Below, in pieces: positions 8,903 through 17,233 of a DNA stretch of 64,000 bases. The notes under the pieces are model-generated. The model was not told the origin of the DNA, made no database searches, and saw only the letters and a program-made list of their open reading frames with translations. Each line of letters opens with the position of its first letter. Position 1 is the first letter of the stretch. Origin of the DNA: Archangium gephyra (GTDB lineage: Bacteria; Myxococcota; Myxococcia; Myxococcales; Myxococcaceae); contig QFQP01000034.1 of the NCBI GenBank assembly GCA_003243425.1, forward strand, positions 1 to 64,000, in the 5' to 3' direction. The translations under genes and the position numbers were made by a program.

Positions 8903-9622
8903 AACCTCGGCGTTCCAGTGGGAAATGAACGAAGGCGCGCGGGTATTCCCGCGCAGCACCTCGTGGCCGTTTCCACGACTTCCACGTTCTGGGTAGCCCG
9001 CGAGCGTCTCTGCGAAATCGTCGCGGCACAGCTCGGGGTGACGACCGATCGAGTGGTCGCCACCGTCGACGCGGCCGCCGTCGATTCGATCGCCGTAGAT
9101 GGCGCGCAGCGCATGTTCCCACTCGGCTTCCGACGGCGCGCGCCAGCCAAGTCGCGTGACCGCGCGCAGCACGAGCTCGAGCTGCGTGGGCTCGAAGCCC
9201 CAACTGGTCAACCGCGCTTCGTCGAGCCCGAACTTCTTCAACAGCACGAAGGGAACAGGCCCCGCGGCCACGAGCGCCGGCGAAATCTCGACCTCACGCG
9301 AGGGCATCAGCGTGGCCGCTTGACGACGATCGAGCGGCGGCGCGCGTCTCTCCGCTTCCAGGTCGACCGCCCACATGGCGTGGGTCGAGATCACGCGACG
9401 CCAGCGCAGCTCCGTCATGCCGAAGAGAGACCGACCACCGAGAATGACGTCGAAGACCACGCCCGTCTCTTCGTGAACGAACTGCGGAAAAGCGCCGACG
9501 CGATGCCCGGCATCTCGCTGACTCCGGTAGCCGGGCGGCATCCGCTCCAACACCGCATCGAGAATGATGAGGCGCGCGTCTTCGTCAGCGCGGAGCCAAT
9601 GCTCGAGCGTGAAGGGAATCAC
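8825..9622 (-). CDS. Sulfatase-modifying-factor (FGE/SUMF1)-like protein
   Basis: 265 residues from a GTG start at 9622 that overlaps the stop of the TldD-like gene (GTGA). The segment GWRAPSEAEWEHALRA resembles the RLPTEAEWEYAAR motif of formylglycine-generating enzyme-like folds, and the end, ISGR...FRPWVDL, resembles the closing FR.V.. strand of that fold. The N-terminal half is unlike canonical FGE and the paired catalytic cysteines are not evident, so a formylglycine-generating activity is not supported; many such proteins act as scaffolds or sulfoxide synthases. It is the second gene of a minus-strand operon with the TldD-like gene. Confidence 0.5.
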   Translation of the reverse strand: MIPFTLEHWLRADEDARLIILDAVLERMPPGYRSQRDAGHRVGAFPQFVHEETGVVFDVILGGRSLFGMTELRWRRVISTHAMWAVDLEAERRAPPLDRRQAATLMPSREVEISPALVAAGPVPFVLLKKFGLDEARLTSWGFEPTQLELVLRAVTRLGWRAPSEAEWEHALRAIYGDRIDGGRVDGGDHSIGRHPELCRDDFAETLAGYPERGSRGNGHEVLRGNTRAPSFISHWNAEVLWPGRSRLADVSGRIAFRPWVDLVG

Positions 9623-11292
9623 TTCGGCGATGGGAGCAACGGCGGGCGATCACGACCCTCGAGTGACCGCTGCAGCTCGATCTCCTGCAGCAACACCGCG
9701 GGGGCGACGGTCGAGACCGGCACCATGCCGCTCTCCGCGCCGCAGAAGCCGTTGAAGACACCCTCCGAGGTGCCCGTCGCGATGATCCGATTCATCGACG
9801 ACAACGGCGTACCGACGATCTCCACGCCGCGAACCAGCGTCTCCTGGCCGTTCTTCACGTCGACCCGGTACACCATGCGCGGGGTGCCCTTGAACGCCTG
9901 GTAGCCGAAGCCCGTGGTGTTGGTGTTGCCGCCGGTGATGTCGCGAATGAGCAGGCCGTACGGTTTGCCCTGCTTCTTCGCTTCGGCGATCAGCTGCTTC
10001 TTCAGCTCGGCGTCGCTCAGCCGCTTCTTCGATTCGATGATGAGGTTCGCCATACGGGCCTTCGCCTTTCGATTGCCCTGCGAGCGACCGTGGCCGTTCG
10101 ACTTCAAGAAGCCTTCGACCGGTTTGCGCGACAGCAGGTACGTCTTGAGCACGCCGTCCTGCACGAGCACGACCTTCTGGGCGGGCACGCCTTCTTCGTC
10201 GAAGCGGTAGTAGCCATTGAGCTGCGTACCAATGCGTTCGCGCGTCGTGGGGTCGTCGATCACCGAGATGAATGACGGCAACACCTGACGGCCGACCTGC
10301 CCGCGGAACGTCTTGCCCTCCGAGTCACTGTCCTGACGTTCACCTTCGAGGCGGTGACCAACGGCTTCGTGAAACAGCACGCCCGCGGCGTCGGGCTCGA
10401 GAATGGCGGGCCCGGTGTACGGGTCGATCGTCGGCGCCGCACGCAGCGCCTTGAGGTCGTTCATCATCGCGTCGACCTGGGCGCGCATCGACGCCTCGTT
10501 CGGCAACTGCGCTTCGAGCGGCGCGTACCAGTGCCGCGAATTCTCGAGCAACTGACCGTCATCGGCGCGCGTGAAGGCCGTCACGTGCACCCCGAACAAC
10601 GTGTCTTCGGTGATGAGCCGCGTACCTTCGGTGTTCACGAAGTAGCGAACGACCTTGTCGGCCGTCACGCGCACCTCCGAATCGAAGAACGTGGGCTCCT
10701 TCGCCAGCTTCGTCGACATCTCGCGCGCGAAGCTCACCCACGTGTCGTGCGCGAACTCGAACGGCGCGCGAACACCGACCTGCACGTCCGGCGACTCCTT
10801 CGTGAACGAAGGTGGCCGCTTCGGGTCGTCGACCACGTAGACGTCTTCACCCTTCTTCTTCAGGTAGTGGAACAGCGACGTCTTGTACTTCTCGTCGGTC
10901 ACCAGCCAGAGCGCGGTTCGCAACGCCGCGGGTGAGTCGTCGATGGGCGCCGACTTCTTCGTCAGGTAGCTCGAGCCCTTGAGCGAGGTCGAAAAGTCGA
11001 ACTCGTCTTCCACCGACGAATCGAAGTCGTAATCACCCACGCGTACGTCGACGAAGATCTGGCGGTCACGGCCCACCGCGTCCTGAAACAGCGCGCCGTA
11101 GCGGGCGACGATCTCCTTCTGGTCGTAATCCTTGAGTTGGTAGCTGATGAAGTACGGGCCGCGGTTCTCCTTCAGCTTGAGTTCGGCCTTGTTGCGATCG
11201 AGCTCGACGACCATCGCATCGAGGAGATCCTTCCGCGGATCAGCCGGAGGTTTCGCAGTCAACACACACGCAACGAGCAGCGCAGCGATCAT
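9619..11292 (-). CDS. Secreted TldD/PmbA-family metallopeptidase
   Basis: 557 residues. A hydrophobic N-terminus (MIAALLVACVLTAK) looks like a signal sequence, unlike cytosolic TldD. The zinc motif HEAVGH lies at about residues 308-312 within GVLFHEAVGHRLEGE, followed by a typical family sequence (NGYYRFDEEGVPAQKVVLV, GRSQGNRKAKARMANL and, near the end, GVEIVGTPLSS). TldD acts with TldE in E. coli; here no TldE partner lies next to it. Start ATG 11292, 27 bp from the divergent redoxin start. Confidence 0.85.
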   Translation of the reverse strand: MIAALLVACVLTAKPPADPRKDLLDAMVVELDRNKAELKLKENRGPYFISYQLKDYDQKEIVARYGALFQDAVGRDRQIFVDVRVGDYDFDSSVEDEFDFSTSLKGSSYLTKKSAPIDDSPAALRTALWLVTDEKYKTSLFHYLKKKGEDVYVVDDPKRPPSFTKESPDVQVGVRAPFEFAHDTWVSFAREMSTKLAKEPTFFDSEVRVTADKVVRYFVNTEGTRLITEDTLFGVHVTAFTRADDGQLLENSRHWYAPLEAQLPNEASMRAQVDAMMNDLKALRAAPTIDPYTGPAILEPDAAGVLFHEAVGHRLEGERQDSDSEGKTFRGQVGRQVLPSFISVIDDPTTRERIGTQLNGYYRFDEEGVPAQKVVLVQDGVLKTYLLSRKPVEGFLKSNGHGRSQGNRKAKARMANLIIESKKRLSDAELKKQLIAEAKKQGKPYGLLIRDITGGNTNTTGFGYQAFKGTPRMVYRVDVKNGQETLVRGVEIVGTPLSSMNRIIATGTSEGVFNGFCGAESGMVPVSTVAPAVLLQEIELQRSLEGRDRPPLLPSPK

Positions 11293-11319
11293 GAGCGGCG
11301 GACGTTATACCGGCGGCCC

Positions 11320-11913
11320 ATGAAGACCCTCTCGCTCATCGCTCTCGTCGCATTGCCCGCCTTCGCGGGTGCGGAACTCGGCAAGCCGGCCCCGGACTTC
11401 ACCTTGAAGGACCTGGACGGCAAGGAAGTGAAGCTCTCGGCGTTCAAGGGCAAGACGGTGGTGCTGGAGTGGTTCAACCCCGAGTGCCCGTTCGTGAAGA
11501 ACTCGCACACCAAAGCCTCCCTGGTCGACGCCGCGAAGCGCGCGCAGAAGAACGGCGTGGTGTGGCTGGCGATCAACTCGAGCGCGGTCGGCAAGCAGGG
11601 CCATGGGGTCGAGAAGAACAAGGCGGCGATCAAGACCTTCGCGCTCGAGAACCCGGTGCTGCTCGACGAGTCGGGCACCGTGGGCAAGGCGTACGGCGCG
11701 ACGAACACGCCGCACATGTTCGTCATCAACGCGAAGGGCGACGTGGTGTACCGCGGCGCGATCGACAACTCACCCGACGGCGAAGGTCAGTCGCCGCAGG
11801 GCGGCACGTTGATCAACTACGTCGACGCCGCGCTCGCCGACCTGGCCGCCGGCAAGCCGGTGAAGACCGCCGACACCAGGGCCTACGGCTGCGGCGTGAA
11901 GTACGCGAACTAA
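11320..11913 (+). CDS. Exported AhpC/TSA-type redoxin
   Basis: 197 residues. Cleavable signal peptide MKTLSLIALVALPAFAGA followed by ELGKPAPDFTLKDLDGK, the standard beginning of thioredoxin-fold redoxins. WFNPECPFVKN places the reactive cysteine at residue 56; there is no CxxC, only CPFV, as in the peroxiredoxin-like group that responds to thiol stress. A second Cys lies near the C-terminus (AYGCGVKY). Probably periplasmic. Convergent with the DUF6051 gene, overlapping it by 4 bp. Confidence 0.85.
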   Translation: MKTLSLIALVALPAFAGAELGKPAPDFTLKDLDGKEVKLSAFKGKTVVLEWFNPECPFVKNSHTKASLVDAAKRAQKNGVVWLAINSSAVGKQGHGVEKNKAAIKTFALENPVLLDESGTVGKAYGATNTPHMFVINAKGDVVYRGAIDNSPDGEGQSPQGGTLINYVDAALADLAAGKPVKTADTRAYGCGVKYAN

Positions 11914-13133
11914 CGCTTGAGCAGGCTGGTGGCGGCTTCGACGAACTGCTCGAAGCCGCGCCCGAGCACCTTTTCGTCGAGGTACTCGGTGATGAAGCGG
12001 CGATCGCGCTGGTTGTAGTCGGGGCACACGAAGGGGTGCTCGTGAACGCCCAGCGTCAACGTCTCGACGCGAACGCCGGTGTCCCGGTGCAGGCCCTGCA
12101 ACGTGTTCAACACCGCGCTGGCAGGAATCACGTCGTCGTTGGTGTTGCAGATGGCCATCACGCGCGGAGCGATCTCCCGCAGCCGCTTCTCGAGGCCTTC
12201 ACGTTCAGCTTCCTCACCGAAGAGCGCGCGGAACCAGCGGCCCTCTTCGTGGTGCGTGAGCCAGTGCTGCAACCGCGGGCTCGCCATGCGGCCCGTGAAG
12301 CGCACGTAGAGCTTCATGAGCGAGATCTCGCACGAGAGATCCATGATGAGGCGCGAAGACAGGTGCGTGCTCTTGAGCGCAGCGCCTGACTCGAAGAGCA
12401 CGGCGCGGCTGTCCTGGAAGAGCCCGTCTTGATCGAGCAGCAGCAGCCCGAGCGAGAGGTAGCCGCCGGCCGAATACCCGAGCAGGTCGATGTGCGCGTC
12501 GGGCGCGATGTGCGCGTGCTCGTTCGAGCGGATCTGGCGGACCAGGTCGATGACGTCGAAGTACGACTGCAGCCCGCCCCAGAAGAAGCGCTCAGGCCGG
12601 GCGTCCATGCGCTCGGACAGCACGCAGTTGAAGGCGTGAACGTTCTCGTTGCGCGGCACTTCGTCACGGCGCTGCTGCGCACGGGTGATCTCGCGCGCCC
12701 AGTTGGGGTGAACGCGGTTCACGTGGAAACAGAGCGGGAACAGCGCCACCGCCGCGCCGGTCGACTTCCACAGCTGGTACGCCCACGGCACGTACTTCGA
12801 GTAGCTGCGCTCGTTGAGCCCGTGGAGGAGCAGAATGACGTGCTTCTCGCGCTCGGGGTTGCCGTGCGTGCGCAGCAACGGGTAGCGGAACTCGAGGTTC
12901 TCGCGAACGTCGCAGTCGGGCACGCCGTCGTCTGCCGGCTCGCCCGGAAAATCGAGGCCGTGGTGCTCGCAGCGATACGCCTGGTGCCCCAGCAGGTGCG
13001 CGGCCTGCTGCGACCGGAACGCGAGCCGGTAGACGTCGGCGCCCTCGGTTTCGAAGGCGAGTGGTTCGGTGTCACTCCACTCGTCGGTCGAGCGGATGGC
13101 CTGTGCAATGTGTCGATAGCTTGGATGTTCCAT
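11910..13133 (-). CDS. Alpha/beta hydrolase, DUF6051-like
   Basis: 407 residues. HVILLLHGLNERS is an oxyanion-loop motif, LLGYSAGGYLSL holds the nucleophile elbow with Ser221, and VHEHPF near residue 375 offers the catalytic His. I read it as the DUF6051 family of alpha/beta hydrolases, substrate unknown. It diverges from the TetR gene, and an 18-bp dyad (13138-13155) lies just upstream of both starts, so the regulator probably controls it. Confidence 0.75.
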   Translation of the reverse strand: MEHPSYRHIAQAIRSTDEWSDTEPLAFETEGADVYRLAFRSQQAAHLLGHQAYRCEHHGLDFPGEPADDGVPDCDVRENLEFRYPLLRTHGNPEREKHVILLLHGLNERSYSKYVPWAYQLWKSTGAAVALFPLCFHVNRVHPNWAREITRAQQRRDEVPRNENVHAFNCVLSERMDARPERFFWGGLQSYFDVIDLVRQIRSNEHAHIAPDAHIDLLGYSAGGYLSLGLLLLDQDGLFQDSRAVLFESGAALKSTHLSSRLIMDLSCEISLMKLYVRFTGRMASPRLQHWLTHHEEGRWFRALFGEEAEREGLEKRLREIAPRVMAICNTNDDVIPASAVLNTLQGLHRDTGVRVETLTLGVHEHPFVCPDYNQRDRRFITEYLDEKVLGRGFEQFVEAATSLLKR

Positions 13134-13137
13134 GACT

Positions 13138-13155
13138 ACTTACCGGTGAGTAAGT
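13138..13155. promoter_or_regulatory. TetR-type operator palindrome
   Basis: ACTTAC, six bases, then GTAAGT: a perfect 6-bp dyad with centre CGGTGA. A second related sequence, TTACCGATGAGTAG, follows directly at about 13156-13169 and repeats the TTACCGGTGAGTAA core. The element lies only 5 bp upstream of the hydrolase start and 26 bp upstream of the TetR start, a position that would block both promoters. Operator shape is typical of TetR regulators of hydrolase or fatty-acid genes; binding is inference. Confidence 0.7.
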
Positions 13156-13181
13156 TACCGATGAGTAGGGAGGGAAACAAC

Positions 13182-13811
13182 GTGAAGAAGTTGCGTCTGA
13201 CCGCAGCGGACCGCCGGGCCCAGTTGATGGAGATTGGCCGACAAGTGTTCGCGAGCCAGGGCTACGAGGCGCCGATCGAAGACATCGCGCAGCGCGCCGG
13301 CGTTTCGAAGCCGATCATCTACGAGCACTTCGGCGCCAAAGAGGGCCTGTACGCGGCGATCGTCGACCGCGAGATGGAGTTCCTCGTCAATCGCGTGTCG
13401 GAGAGCATCTCGGCGGGCACCCCGCGCCAGCGCTTCGAGGGCGCAGTGCAGGCCTTCATGACGTACACGCGCGAACAGCCGGCGGGCTTCGCAGTGCTCA
13501 CGCGCGATTCGCCGACGGCCAACGCGCGACGAGGGCTGACGCGCGTGATCGACGACCTCGCGATGCGCGTCGACGACATCTTCCGCCGCGAGTTCCAGCT
13601 CGCTGGTTACGACCCCGATCTCGCTCCGATCTACGCGAACGCGCTGGTGGGAATGGTCACCCAGGTCGGCCAGTGGCTGGCCAAGGAGGGCAAGCGCTAC
13701 GACATCGAAGAGGTCGCCAGGCACGTGTCTGCACTCGGGTGGATGGGCCTGCGTCACCTGCCCCGCCCGCTGGGCAAGAAGTCTGCGCGACCGTCGCGGT
13801 CACGGCGTTAG
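13182..13811 (+). CDS. TetR-family transcriptional regulator
   Basis: The N-terminal helix-turn-helix is clear: RRAQLMEIGRQVFASQGYEA, then PIEDIAQRAGVSKPIIYEHFGAKEGLY (about residues 31-57 for the HTH). The C-terminal ligand domain is helical with no recognisable ligand. GTG 13182 is chosen because it follows AGGGAGG at a good distance; an in-frame ATG at 13161 lies inside the operator repeat and would give seven more residues. Expected to repress itself and the divergent DUF6051 hydrolase. Confidence 0.88.
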   Translation: MKKLRLTAADRRAQLMEIGRQVFASQGYEAPIEDIAQRAGVSKPIIYEHFGAKEGLYAAIVDREMEFLVNRVSESISAGTPRQRFEGAVQAFMTYTREQPAGFAVLTRDSPTANARRGLTRVIDDLAMRVDDIFRREFQLAGYDPDLAPIYANALVGMVTQVGQWLAKEGKRYDIEEVARHVSALGWMGLRHLPRPLGKKSARPSRSRR

Positions 13812-13820
13812 TGTGCGCCC

Positions 13821-14336
13821 ATGACCCGCACGATTCTCGCCGCCACGGTGCTGATGCTCGCCGCCTGCAAGAAGGAAGAAGTCGCCGTTGCGCCGACGCC
13901 TCCCATACTTCCGCAAGCCAGGGCCGAACAGCCGGAGCCGCCGCCTTCTGCCGGCACGGAGTTCGAGGTCGCGATCGCCGCGGCGCCGCCCTACGTGGTG
14001 GGCAAGGAGTCGATCGCCACCGTCTCGATCGCAGCGAAGTCGGGCTTTCACGTGAACCCGGATTACCCGGTGTCGTTCAAGCCGAGCTCCACCGAAGGCG
14101 TGAAGTACGCGGGCGAGCGCGTGCAGCTCTCGAACGTGACGAAGAAGACGCCGTGCAAGGACAAGGAGGAAGACAACTGCGCCGTCGAGATCGCGCTCCC
14201 GCTCACGCCCGAGGCGAAGGGCGTGGCGAAGATCGAAGGTGTGCTGTCCTTCAGCGTGTGCAGCGACGAGAAGTGCCTGACGCCCAAGCAGACGCTGGTC
14301 CTCGCCGTCGAAGTGACTGACGCGCCCGCGCAATGA
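13821..14336 (+). CDS. Lipoprotein with DsbD N-terminal-like domain
   Basis: 171 residues. Lipobox LMLAAC after MTRTILAATV, then a Pro-rich linker, then a beta-rich domain. The segments SGFHVNPDYPVSFK and FSVCSDEKCLTPK resemble the N-terminal domain of DsbD (thiol:disulfide interchange), which has a cysteine pair in a similar place. No transmembrane DsbD part follows. Likely a periplasmic redox-linked lipoprotein. The stop overlaps the next gene (ATGA at 14333). Confidence 0.65.
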   Translation: MTRTILAATVLMLAACKKEEVAVAPTPPILPQARAEQPEPPPSAGTEFEVAIAAAPPYVVGKESIATVSIAAKSGFHVNPDYPVSFKPSSTEGVKYAGERVQLSNVTKKTPCKDKEEDNCAVEIALPLTPEAKGVAKIEGVLSFSVCSDEKCLTPKQTLVLAVEVTDAPAQ

Positions 14337-14812
14337 GAACGCACGCCTGGTTCGGAGTTCTCGAGCCCGCAGCGGACGGCAGCTTCGATTTCCAGAAGGT
14401 GGTGACCATCAAAGGCGACGACGTCCTGGTGTCGATTCACTTCGACGGCATCGCGGGTGTGTCGGACGAGACGCTCGACGCCATCGCGCTGCTGTGCGGT
14501 CGCCCGGAGGCGCTCACGGAGACCGCGCGCGCGCAGATGGCGCTCGACGTTGTCGAGTCAGGCAGCGCGACGTCGATGTATTTCGACTTCTTGAAGGACG
14601 AAGCGCCCGACGTACTTGGAAAGACCACGCGCGAAGGCTTCGTGCAGATGCTCAAGCCGGAGAAGTTGTGGTCGTGGTTGGAAGCGTCGGTCACGCCGTC
14701 TGCGCTTTCACTGCAGCTCGACTTCAACGCAGCCCCCGGCGAGATCGACCACGTGGTGTGCACGCGGTTCGACGCCTGCGGGAAGATCGTGTCGATCGAC
14801 CTCGAGAGCTGA
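14333..14812 (+). CDS. Hypothetical protein, cytosolic
   Basis: 159 residues, coupled to the lipoprotein by an ATGA overlap. Acidic, no signal sequence, no membrane segment. I do not recognise a family with confidence; the layout (FGVLEPAADGSFDF at the start, IDHVVCTRFDACGKI near the end) recalls DUF2004-type proteins, but this is weak. It is convergent with the HAD gene across 141 bp. Confidence 0.6.
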   Translation: MRTHAWFGVLEPAADGSFDFQKVVTIKGDDVLVSIHFDGIAGVSDETLDAIALLCGRPEALTETARAQMALDVVESGSATSMYFDFLKDEAPDVLGKTTREGFVQMLKPEKLWSWLEASVTPSALSLQLDFNAAPGEIDHVVCTRFDACGKIVSIDLES

Positions 14813-14953
14813 AACCGGAAGACAGCCGACCGTCAGCAGTGTGAAGTTCTCCGTCGGGGGACTCACACATGAAGCGCTGGGCGATGTCAGGAGGTGCTGG
14901 TGAAGCAGAAGATGTCACCGCAGCTGCTGCTCCAGCTCGAACAACCGTGAAGC

Positions 14954-15619
14954 TCAGCCGGCGTACGAGCCCCAGTCGACGATCTGCCAGCCGCGCTGCT
15001 GCGCGCGGCGCTTGAGTCTCGGGTCGGGATTCACGGCGACCGGCTGCGCGACGACCTCCATCACCGCCACGTCGCTGAAGGAGTCCGTGTAGAAGGCGGC
15101 GCTCTTCACGTCGCCGCCGAACTTCTGGGCTGCGCGCGTGGCGTGACGGAGCTTTCCTGGACCGAAGCACAAGCCGCCCACGACCTGCCCGGTGTGAAGG
15201 CCCAGCGCGTCGACCTCGAGCTCGTTGGCGCAGACCGCGTCGAAGCGAAGCTCGTCGGCGACCAACTCCGCGAGGTAGTTCGTCGACGAGGTGAGCATGA
15301 TGAGCCGGTCGCCGGCTGCACGGTGGCGCTCGATGGCGTGCAGCGCGCCGCTCCGGTACGTCTGCCGGACCTGCTCGTGGAAGAAGCGCGTGGTGCGCTC
15401 GCGAAGTTCGTTCGACGAGGTGCCGCGCAACGTCGCCACGGCCTCTTCGACCATCGAATCGGCCGACGCAAAACCCATGGTGTAGGTGAGCAACCAACTG
15501 GCCGCGCGCAACGCCTTGCGCTTGGACAAGTGCCCCAGCGCGACCTCACGGCGCACCCAGAGGCTGCCGGAGTTCACCGCCAGAATCGTCTTGTCGAGAT
15601 CGAAGTAGGCCAGCCGCAC
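14954..15619 (-). CDS. HAD-superfamily phosphatase, SerB-like (HAD-IB)
   Basis: 221 residues. YFDLDKTIL is the HAD motif I with nucleophile and acid Asp; MLTSSTNY is motif II; a Lys in GPGKLRH and the acidic pair in FYTDSFSDVAVME complete the active site. This matches the HAD-IB group (SerB / CicA type), often phosphoserine or lysophospholipid phosphatases. The start is GTG 15619. A possible 46-residue small gene ends 7 bp upstream. Confidence 0.85.
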   Translation of the reverse strand: MRLAYFDLDKTILAVNSGSLWVRREVALGHLSKRKALRAASWLLTYTMGFASADSMVEEAVATLRGTSSNELRERTTRFFHEQVRQTYRSGALHAIERHRAAGDRLIMLTSSTNYLAELVADELRFDAVCANELEVDALGLHTGQVVGGLCFGPGKLRHATRAAQKFGGDVKSAAFYTDSFSDVAVMEVVAQPVAVNPDPRLKRRAQQRGWQIVDWGSYAG

Positions 15620-15626
15620 GCGAACG

Positions 15627-15767
15627 TCAGCGTACCGGCTTCACCCACGAAATGCCCTGCGCGTTGGTGCTGGAGGCCGCGACCGGCGCCCACAAGGTCG
15701 ACTGGCTGCGGTCAGTCGCGCGAATGGTGTCGGTCGTGAAGAAGAACGTGAAGCTCTGGCTCGCCAT
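15627..15767 (-). CDS. Possible small protein, 46 residues
   Basis: Open frame beginning MASQSFTFFFTTDTI and ending GISWVKPVR, placed between the VWA lipoprotein and the HAD gene on the same strand. Its stop is 7 bp upstream of the HAD start, a spacing compatible with coupling. There is no strong ribosome site and no recognised family. It fills what would otherwise be an unexplained 200-bp gap. Low certainty. Confidence 0.3.
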   Translation of the reverse strand: MASQSFTFFFTTDTIRATDRSQSTLWAPVAASSTNAQGISWVKPVR

Positions 15768-15829
15768 GACGACGCGACAGTGCCCCACGTGATCGATCGC
15801 GCAAGTTTTTGGCTACAGAAAGCTACAGG

Positions 15830-17074
15830 TCACGTCGCGCAGAGGATCTTGATGACGATCGAGAGGTCATCGGCCCGGCGGCGGCACTGATTTCCGAACT
15901 GCACACGAGCCGAGGCGCCGTCGCTGCTCTGCGAGAACGACACGATGCCGTTGTTGGCAGTGGTGCAGTTCTCCGTGGTGCCGTCACCACGCGTGATGAC
16001 GAACTGCAACAGGCGCGGGTCGGGCACGTTCGAGATTTCGATGCTCTGAACCACCGACGCCAGCTGCGCGATGTTGATGAGCGTCTCTCGGTACGACGGC
16101 TTGCAGATCGAATCGAGATTCACCAGCGTGCTGTCGAACATCTCGGCCATCGCGCGCTGGCGGTACCCGGCCTGGTTCGACGTCGGGCAGTCGATGTTGC
16201 GAACCTGGTTGCCGTCGAGAATCGCCATCGCGGCCTTGGTGGTCTCGCCGACCGGCGCGATGGCAGTCCAGATGACCTCCTTGGCGGTGCCGTCGGAGTT
16301 CTTCAGGTCCTGCGTGAACATGCGGTGGTACTCGCTGAGCGGCGTGAGCTGCATTTCTTTGTCGGTGCAGTCCGCCACCGCCGAGTTGTCGCCCACCGAA
16401 ACGGTCGGCGGCCGCACGGTCTCGCTGCAGTCGTCTTCGTCCGTCAGCACGACCACGAGCAGACGCGCTTCGTCGCGGAGGAAGCCCTTGTTGCCCCCCT
16501 GTTCGAGCGGAACGTCGATGAGGTCGGTCAACAACGCGAGACGAACGGCTTCGAAGGGGGTCTCCTGGCCTGACCCGGCGACGCCCTGCCGCACCAGGAC
16601 GTCGAACTTCTGCAGCAAATCCGGGTCGGTACCGAGCAGCAGCCGCTCGCCCGCGGGGTTCTCGTTGTCGAGACCACCGTCAGCCAGCTGCGCAGGCACC
16701 GGGCGCAGCTTTCCGGCCTGCTGAGGGAACTGGACGTAGAACGGCTGCGAACCCAGGCGCCCATTCAAATAGACGGAGGTGGTCACCACGCCGACGTTGA
16801 AGTCCGACGGCACGCCGCCACCCTTCCGCAGCTCGTCGATGAAGCCGGTGAGCTCACGCGCGACGCTCTCCTGCTCTTCTTTCATCGAGTTGGAATTGTC
16901 GATGACGAACAGAATGTCGAGTTTGGGCGGCTCGATGAGCGGCGGCGCCGATTCGCAGGCGCGCGGCAGCATCAGCTCGGGGTTGTCGATGGGAGACGTC
17001 TTGCAGCCGAAGCAGCCCTGACAGCTCGCGACGAAGATCAGGATGGAAGTGGCAAGGAGCGTGCGGGTGCGCAT
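15830..17074 (-). CDS. Lipoprotein with von Willebrand factor A domain
   Basis: 414 residues. Signal peptide and lipobox (IFVASC, then CQGCFGC). The VWA domain begins LDILFVIDNSNSM, carrying the MIDAS metal motif DxSxS-like (DNSNS), followed by an ETPFEA loop (Thr) and LTDEDDCSE (Asp), the other metal ligands. Many cysteines in the C-terminal half suggest disulfides. Such lipoproteins are frequent in myxobacteria; ligand unknown. Confidence 0.82.
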   Translation of the reverse strand: MRTRTLLATSILIFVASCQGCFGCKTSPIDNPELMLPRACESAPPLIEPPKLDILFVIDNSNSMKEEQESVARELTGFIDELRKGGGVPSDFNVGVVTTSVYLNGRLGSQPFYVQFPQQAGKLRPVPAQLADGGLDNENPAGERLLLGTDPDLLQKFDVLVRQGVAGSGQETPFEAVRLALLTDLIDVPLEQGGNKGFLRDEARLLVVVLTDEDDCSETVRPPTVSVGDNSAVADCTDKEMQLTPLSEYHRMFTQDLKNSDGTAKEVIWTAIAPVGETTKAAMAILDGNQVRNIDCPTSNQAGYRQRAMAEMFDSTLVNLDSICKPSYRETLINIAQLASVVQSIEISNVPDPRLLQFVITRGDGTTENCTTANNGIVSFSQSSDGASARVQFGNQCRRRADDLSIVIKILCAT

Positions 17075-17186
17075 CGCCGTGCATCATGCACCGGACGACC
17101 AACCGGGGCGAGAAACGGCAATTGTTCGACGCAGTGATTGCGGCTCGGGAAAAAGTGACTAGCCTCCACTCGTTGAAGTCACCCGC

Positions 17187-17204
17187 GGGAGGGCGTTCCC
17201 TCCC
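17187..17204 (+). promoter_or_regulatory. Hairpin in the lon leader
   Basis: A perfect 7-bp stem, GGGAGGG and CCCTCCC, with a CGTT tetraloop, 30 bases before the lon start codon. No U-run follows, so it is not a simple terminator. It may influence message stability or translation of lon. No convincing -35/-10 pair could be assigned in the 159-bp gap upstream. Confidence 0.4.
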
Positions 17205-17233
17205 AAACCGTTGAAACAAGGCGAATACTCAAC

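Noticed and set aside
12429..13181. Forward frame upstream of the TetR start
   Set aside because: Runs antisense to the DUF6051 gene; the regulator begins at 13182 with a ribosome site.
14899..14949. Tiny frame after AGGAGG between 14812 and 14954
   Set aside because: Only 16 residues and no coupling to a following gene; noted because the AGGAGG is strong, but not supportable as a gene.
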